The notes under the pieces were generated by a model. The model saw nothing but the letters and a program-made list of their open reading frames with translations, had not been told where the DNA came from and did not search any database. Source: Romeriopsis navalis LEGE 11480 (GTDB lineage: Bacteria > Cyanobacteriota > Cyanobacteriia > Leptolyngbyales > Leptolyngbyaceae). Taken from it: a stretch of DNA of 64,000 nt. The position numbers were made by a program, and so were the translations under genes. The stretch's first letter is position 1, and each line of letters opens with the position of its first letter. The stretch spans positions 1 to 64,000 of the forward strand of contig NZ_JADEXQ010000020.1 in the NCBI RefSeq assembly GCF_015207035.1, read 5' to 3'. Shown piece after piece: positions 61,196 through 64,000 of the stretch.

Positions 61196-61614
61196 AAAGG
61201 GATCTCATCGAAATCCTCTTCTGTTGCGGGCGCGGGCGCCGCGGCTTTGGCTTTGGGGGCCGCCGCTGTAGCGGCGGGCGCGGCAGCGGCAACAGGCATC
61301 CCCGCGCCCATGCTGCCCAGCTCAAAAATGCGGCTGATTGTCAGTTCGGCCCGCTTTTCCTTAAATCCTTCAGGCCGCTCGATCGTATTCATCCCCAGCC
61401 GCCCTTCGATAATCACTTGATCGCCGACTTGGTACTTATTCACAATGTCCTGGGCCGTATTGCCCCAGCCGATCGCTTTCACCTCTGCGGCTGGCTCTTC
61501 TGGGCGCAGCGCCGCAAACTGAACTTTCATTTCGGCGATCGCCAATTGATTGTCTTGGGTGTATCGCAGTTGGGGTGCTTCGGTGATTTGCACCATCATA
61601 ATGCAGCTGTTCAT
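61192..61614 (-). CDS. ssb: Single-stranded DNA-binding protein
   Basis: 140 residues: MNSCIMMVQITEAPQLRYTQ is the usual cyanobacterial SSB start. OB-fold with IGWGNTAQDIVNKYQVGDQV, LGMNTIERPEGFKEKRAELT. The linker is Ala/Pro/Lys-rich, and the acidic tail DFDEIPF (variant of DDDIPF) binds partner proteins. It coats ssDNA in replication and repair. Its last four bases overlap the aminotransferase gene end. Its promoter lies in the 660-bp region upstream. Confidence 0.93.
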   Translation of the reverse strand: MNSCIMMVQITEAPQLRYTQDNQLAIAEMKVQFAALRPEEPAAEVKAIGWGNTAQDIVNKYQVGDQVIIEGRLGMNTIERPEGFKEKRAELTISRIFELGSMGAGMPVAAAAPAATAAAPKAKAAAPAPATEEDFDEIPF

Positions 61615-62276
61615 GGGGTCGTCCTTAGAGATGAGCGATGGATTTGCTGACTAGTACTTATTTATTGATTTTAGTGCATCTGGTTGGGGAAATGCAGAAA
61701 CAGGATACCTGACGATTGGGCGAAGTGGGGCGCGGATTTTGAGTTTTTTGGCTGTTGTGCTGATGGCGGCTCTCAATGCTCAGTTCGATTGGGCTGGTGT
61801 TTCTGGTAGTGAGGAATAAGGATTATGCATTTTCCGGGCAATTCAAATGCAAATAATCAATGCTGCTGTGTGCTCCATTGAATTTCGTAACAAAAGATAC
61901 AAAGTGTGATTGTCTTCTTGAATATTCTGGCTTCATCTCGAATGTAATGATGCGTTCTAAATTGTAATTGACTTGATTCAAATCGTCGTTTGATTTGTGC
62001 GTTTGGTCGGCTGATTTAGTGATTGTTGGATTGAGGTAAAAGTCAGTGCTGAAATGATGAAATTAGCTTCCTAGAGGGCAATATGTTAAATCATTTATTG
62101 TTTTTCTAGATTGAAAATCAGGTCAAACTTGTTTTTTGTGCTGAAATTAATCGTTTTATTGTGTTGCTATGTAGGCGTGTTTTTGAGATGAATCAATTCC
62201 ATTCTTTGATTGGTTTGGCTTAGCGCAAGGGTGCCTACAAGAAATTTTCACGTACATGTTTAGGAGGCTAGCGTAG
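61615..62276. other. 662-bp intergenic region with NtcA-type promoter and long leader
   Basis: Divergent promoters for ssb (minus) and the nitrate transporter (plus). The NtcA-type promoter at 61887-61928 implies an untranslated leader of about 340 nt, A/T-rich, with no evident ORF. No clear riboswitch is recognised. Confidence 0.6.
61887..61928 (+). promoter_or_regulatory. NtcA-activated promoter of the nitrate transporter gene
   Basis: GTA-N8-TAC (GTAACAAAAGATAC, 61887-61900) matches the NtcA consensus. TATTCT (61923-61928), a TAN3T -10, follows exactly 22 bp later. That is the geometry of class II NtcA-activated promoters, which switch on nitrogen-assimilation genes under nitrogen limitation. 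No -35 is needed. Confidence 0.8.
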
Positions 62277-63884
62277 ATGCTTGTAGAGTTGTTTAGTAAG
62301 GCAACTCAGGGGAGATACAAGATACTTCACCTCACCTGGTTTGCATTTTTTCTATCATTTGTTGTTTGGTTCAACTTCCCGCCGTTCAAAACGACGATCG
62401 TCCAAGAATTTGGCTTGACACCAGGTCAAGCGGGCACGATCGGACTTTGTAACGTAGCTTTGACGGTTCCAGCGCGTATCCTCATCGGGATGCTGCTTGA
62501 TAAATATGGTCCGCGGGTAACTTATTCTCTCTTACTGATCTACGCAGCCGTTCCCTGTTTGATTTTTGCGACGGCAACGAGCTTCAATCAATTGGTTTTG
62601 GGTCGTCTGTTGATGGGTATTGTCGGTGCTGGTTTTGTGATCGGCATTCGCATGACCGCTGAGTGGTTTCCTCCGAAGGAAGTGGGTACAGCGGAAGGAA
62701 TTTATGGTGGTTGGGGTAACTTTGGTTCCGCCTTCTCTGCCTTCACAATGGTGCTTTTCGCCCTTGCATTGAGTTTCTTGCCTGGTGCGTTCCAATTCCC
62801 CGAAGCTCAGAACTTCAAGATTCTCTTCTTCCCAGCTTTCAGCACTGATGTGCTTAACTGGCGGGCAGCGATTGCGGGTACCGGTATTATTGCCGCACTT
62901 TACGGTTGTTTCTATTACTTCAACGTTTCCGATACACCCCCTGGTAAGGTTTATCAGCGTCCGAAGAGTGTACGCGGTTTGGAAGTTACGTCGGTTCGGG
63001 ATTTCTGGTTCTTGATGGCGATGAACATCCCCTTGACCGCAATTCTCATGGTCTTGGCTTGGCGTCTGCAGAAGGTGAAATTCTTGACGCCGGGCATGAT
63101 GGCAATTGCGATGGCCGCCTTGCTCGGTTTGTATGCCTTCCAGGCCTATAACTGTTGGGTAGTGAATAAAGACTTGCTAGCGGGTCGGAAACGTTATTCG
63201 GCTGAAGATCGCTATAAGTTTAAGCAAGTGGCTTTGCTGGAGTTGACTTACATTGTGAACTTTGGTTCCGAGCTAGCGGTTGTGACGATTCTGCCGTCTT
63301 TCTTTGAAGGTACTTTTAGCCTGGATAAAGCCGCGGCCGGAATTATTGCTTCAAGCTATGCATTCATGAACTTAATGTCCCGTCCGGGTGGTGGTCTGAT
63401 TTCCGATAAAGTCGGTAGCCGTAAGTGGACCATGGTCGTCCTGACTGCTGGTATGGGTATCGGTTACATGATGATGAGTACGGTGAATAAGGGTTGGTGG
63501 TTGCCATTAGCGGTGATCTTGACGATGACCTGTTCCTTCTTCGTCCAATCTTCTGAAGGTGCCACTTTTGCCATCGTACCGTTGGTTAAGCGGCGGGTCA
63601 CTGGTCAGGTCGCCGGTAACGTTGGTGCTTACGGTAACGTTGGTGCTGTGGCTTACTTGACAACTTTGTTGTTGGTTAAAGAGGCCTTGTTTGCTGGTGC
63701 GAAGCCAACGCCTGAACTGATGGCTCAAGCAAACAGCGTCTTCTTCCAAGTACTGGGTATGGGTGGCTTGATTGTGGCGTTCCTCTGCATGTTCTTCCTA
63801 GAAGAGCCGAAGGATTCCTTTGCGAGTGCCCATGAAGGTGAAACGGATACGTCGCCAATTTTGTCTGACCCAACTTACCAGTAG
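62277..63884 (+). CDS. narK: Nitrate/nitrite MFS transporter (NarK/NrtP type)
   Basis: 535 residues with about 12 membrane helices. Nitrate-porter signatures: GGWGNFGSAFSAFTMVLFAL (Gly-rich region), RPGGGLISDKVGSRKWTM and QVAGNVGAYGNVGAVAYLTT, plus conserved Arg in ARILIGMLLDKYG and IGIRMTAEWF. The central loop (about 170-200) and the C-terminus are longer than in E. coli NarK, as in cyanobacterial NrtP. It imports nitrate. Ribosome-binding site AGGAGG 11 bases before the ATG. Under an NtcA promoter. Confidence 0.92.
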   Translation: MLVELFSKATQGRYKILHLTWFAFFLSFVVWFNFPPFKTTIVQEFGLTPGQAGTIGLCNVALTVPARILIGMLLDKYGPRVTYSLLLIYAAVPCLIFATATSFNQLVLGRLLMGIVGAGFVIGIRMTAEWFPPKEVGTAEGIYGGWGNFGSAFSAFTMVLFALALSFLPGAFQFPEAQNFKILFFPAFSTDVLNWRAAIAGTGIIAALYGCFYYFNVSDTPPGKVYQRPKSVRGLEVTSVRDFWFLMAMNIPLTAILMVLAWRLQKVKFLTPGMMAIAMAALLGLYAFQAYNCWVVNKDLLAGRKRYSAEDRYKFKQVALLELTYIVNFGSELAVVTILPSFFEGTFSLDKAAAGIIASSYAFMNLMSRPGGGLISDKVGSRKWTMVVLTAGMGIGYMMMSTVNKGWWLPLAVILTMTCSFFVQSSEGATFAIVPLVKRRVTGQVAGNVGAYGNVGAVAYLTTLLLVKEALFAGAKPTPELMAQANSVFFQVLGMGGLIVAFLCMFFLEEPKDSFASAHEGETDTSPILSDPTYQ

Positions 63885-63964
63885 GGTCGATGCAGTGAAT
63901 CCGGTTCACTGTGATTGAGCTAGACAATTCCGGTCTTCTGGTCTGAGAAAGCTAACTAATTTAT

Positions 63965-64000
63965 CGGTTGTCATGCAAAAAGTATGGCAATCGATTTTTT
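63965..64000 (+). terminator. Rho-independent terminator at the right edge
   Basis: CGGTTGTCATGC (63965-63976) pairs with GTATGGCAATCG (63982-63993), with G-U pairs and a loop of A; then A and six T reach the window end. It ends the transporter transcript 80 bp after the stop. Confidence 0.85.

Noticed and set aside
1-64000. Search for insertion sequences, phage genes, CRISPR arrays and restriction systems
   Set aside because: No transposase, integrase, Cas, restriction or phage structural protein could be recognised in any frame.

Overview
The window is chromosomal DNA from a cyanobacterium. This rests on frequent HIP1-type GCGATCGC octamers and on genes typical of the phylum: cyAbrB, Vipp1, a solanesyl-type diphosphate synthase, DUF3110 and DUF4126 proteins, a cyanobacterial-type SSB, a TPR-CHAT protein and an NtcA-type promoter before a nitrate transporter. 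No transposase, phage gene, CRISPR array or rRNA is visible. The only tRNA is tRNA-Asn(GUU). I cannot name the genus.

Layout. 1-4.9 kb (minus strand): a TPR-CHAT protein running off the left edge, a CYTH phosphatase-type protein and a DinB-fold protein. 5.0-10.4 kb: two ABC-2 permeases, then a Gld-type ABC exporter (ATPase, permease, GldG-like). 10.5-18.6 kb: two TetR regulators, an M24 peptidase, cyAbrB, a Deg/HtrA protease with an unusual promoter region, peptide deformylase, a peptidoglycan-binding protein and a hotdog thioesterase.

18.8-25.9 kb is the most striking block. It is a tightly packed eight-gene operon with several 4-bp start/stop overlaps. It encodes three different Rieske oxygenases, a ferritin-like diiron protein, an AurF-like diiron protein, a membrane fatty-acid-hydroxylase/sterol-desaturase-type enzyme, a [2Fe-2S] ferredoxin and an acetyltransferase-like protein. 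That is six iron-dependent oxidative enzymes or candidates plus one electron carrier, and no scaffold-building enzyme. It looks like an undescribed oxidative tailoring pathway.

25.9-33.3 kb is an electrophile and oxidative-stress detoxification island. It holds a TetR regulator, a zinc alcohol dehydrogenase, an azoreductase/quinone reductase, two near-identical SnoaL/NTF2-like proteins, an AhpD-like protein, a peroxiredoxin-like protein, a GST, an SDR and a glyoxalase-like protein. Six copies of one palindromic operator, embedded in a conserved promoter, lie before the regulator and five downstream units. A decayed second tetR 3' end and a broken leader ORF show that the island grew by duplicating regulator-operator-gene units.

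33.5-35.8 kb: a membrane-anchored hexapeptide transferase overlapping a GH3-type ligase gene that carries an in-frame inserted palindromic repeat. 35.8-61.6 kb is mostly housekeeping: an SbcD-like nuclease, YchF, MurQ, prenyl diphosphate synthase, a DMT transporter, a WecG/TagA glycosyltransferase, UvrA, LysS, a YacP-like NYN RNase, HisF, Vipp1, thioredoxin, an aminotransferase and SSB. Within it (38.6-41.3 kb) is a family of repeat-domain proteins with a recent internal duplication. 61.9-64 kb: an NtcA-type promoter, a long leader and a NarK/NrtP nitrate transporter, ending in a terminator at the window edge.
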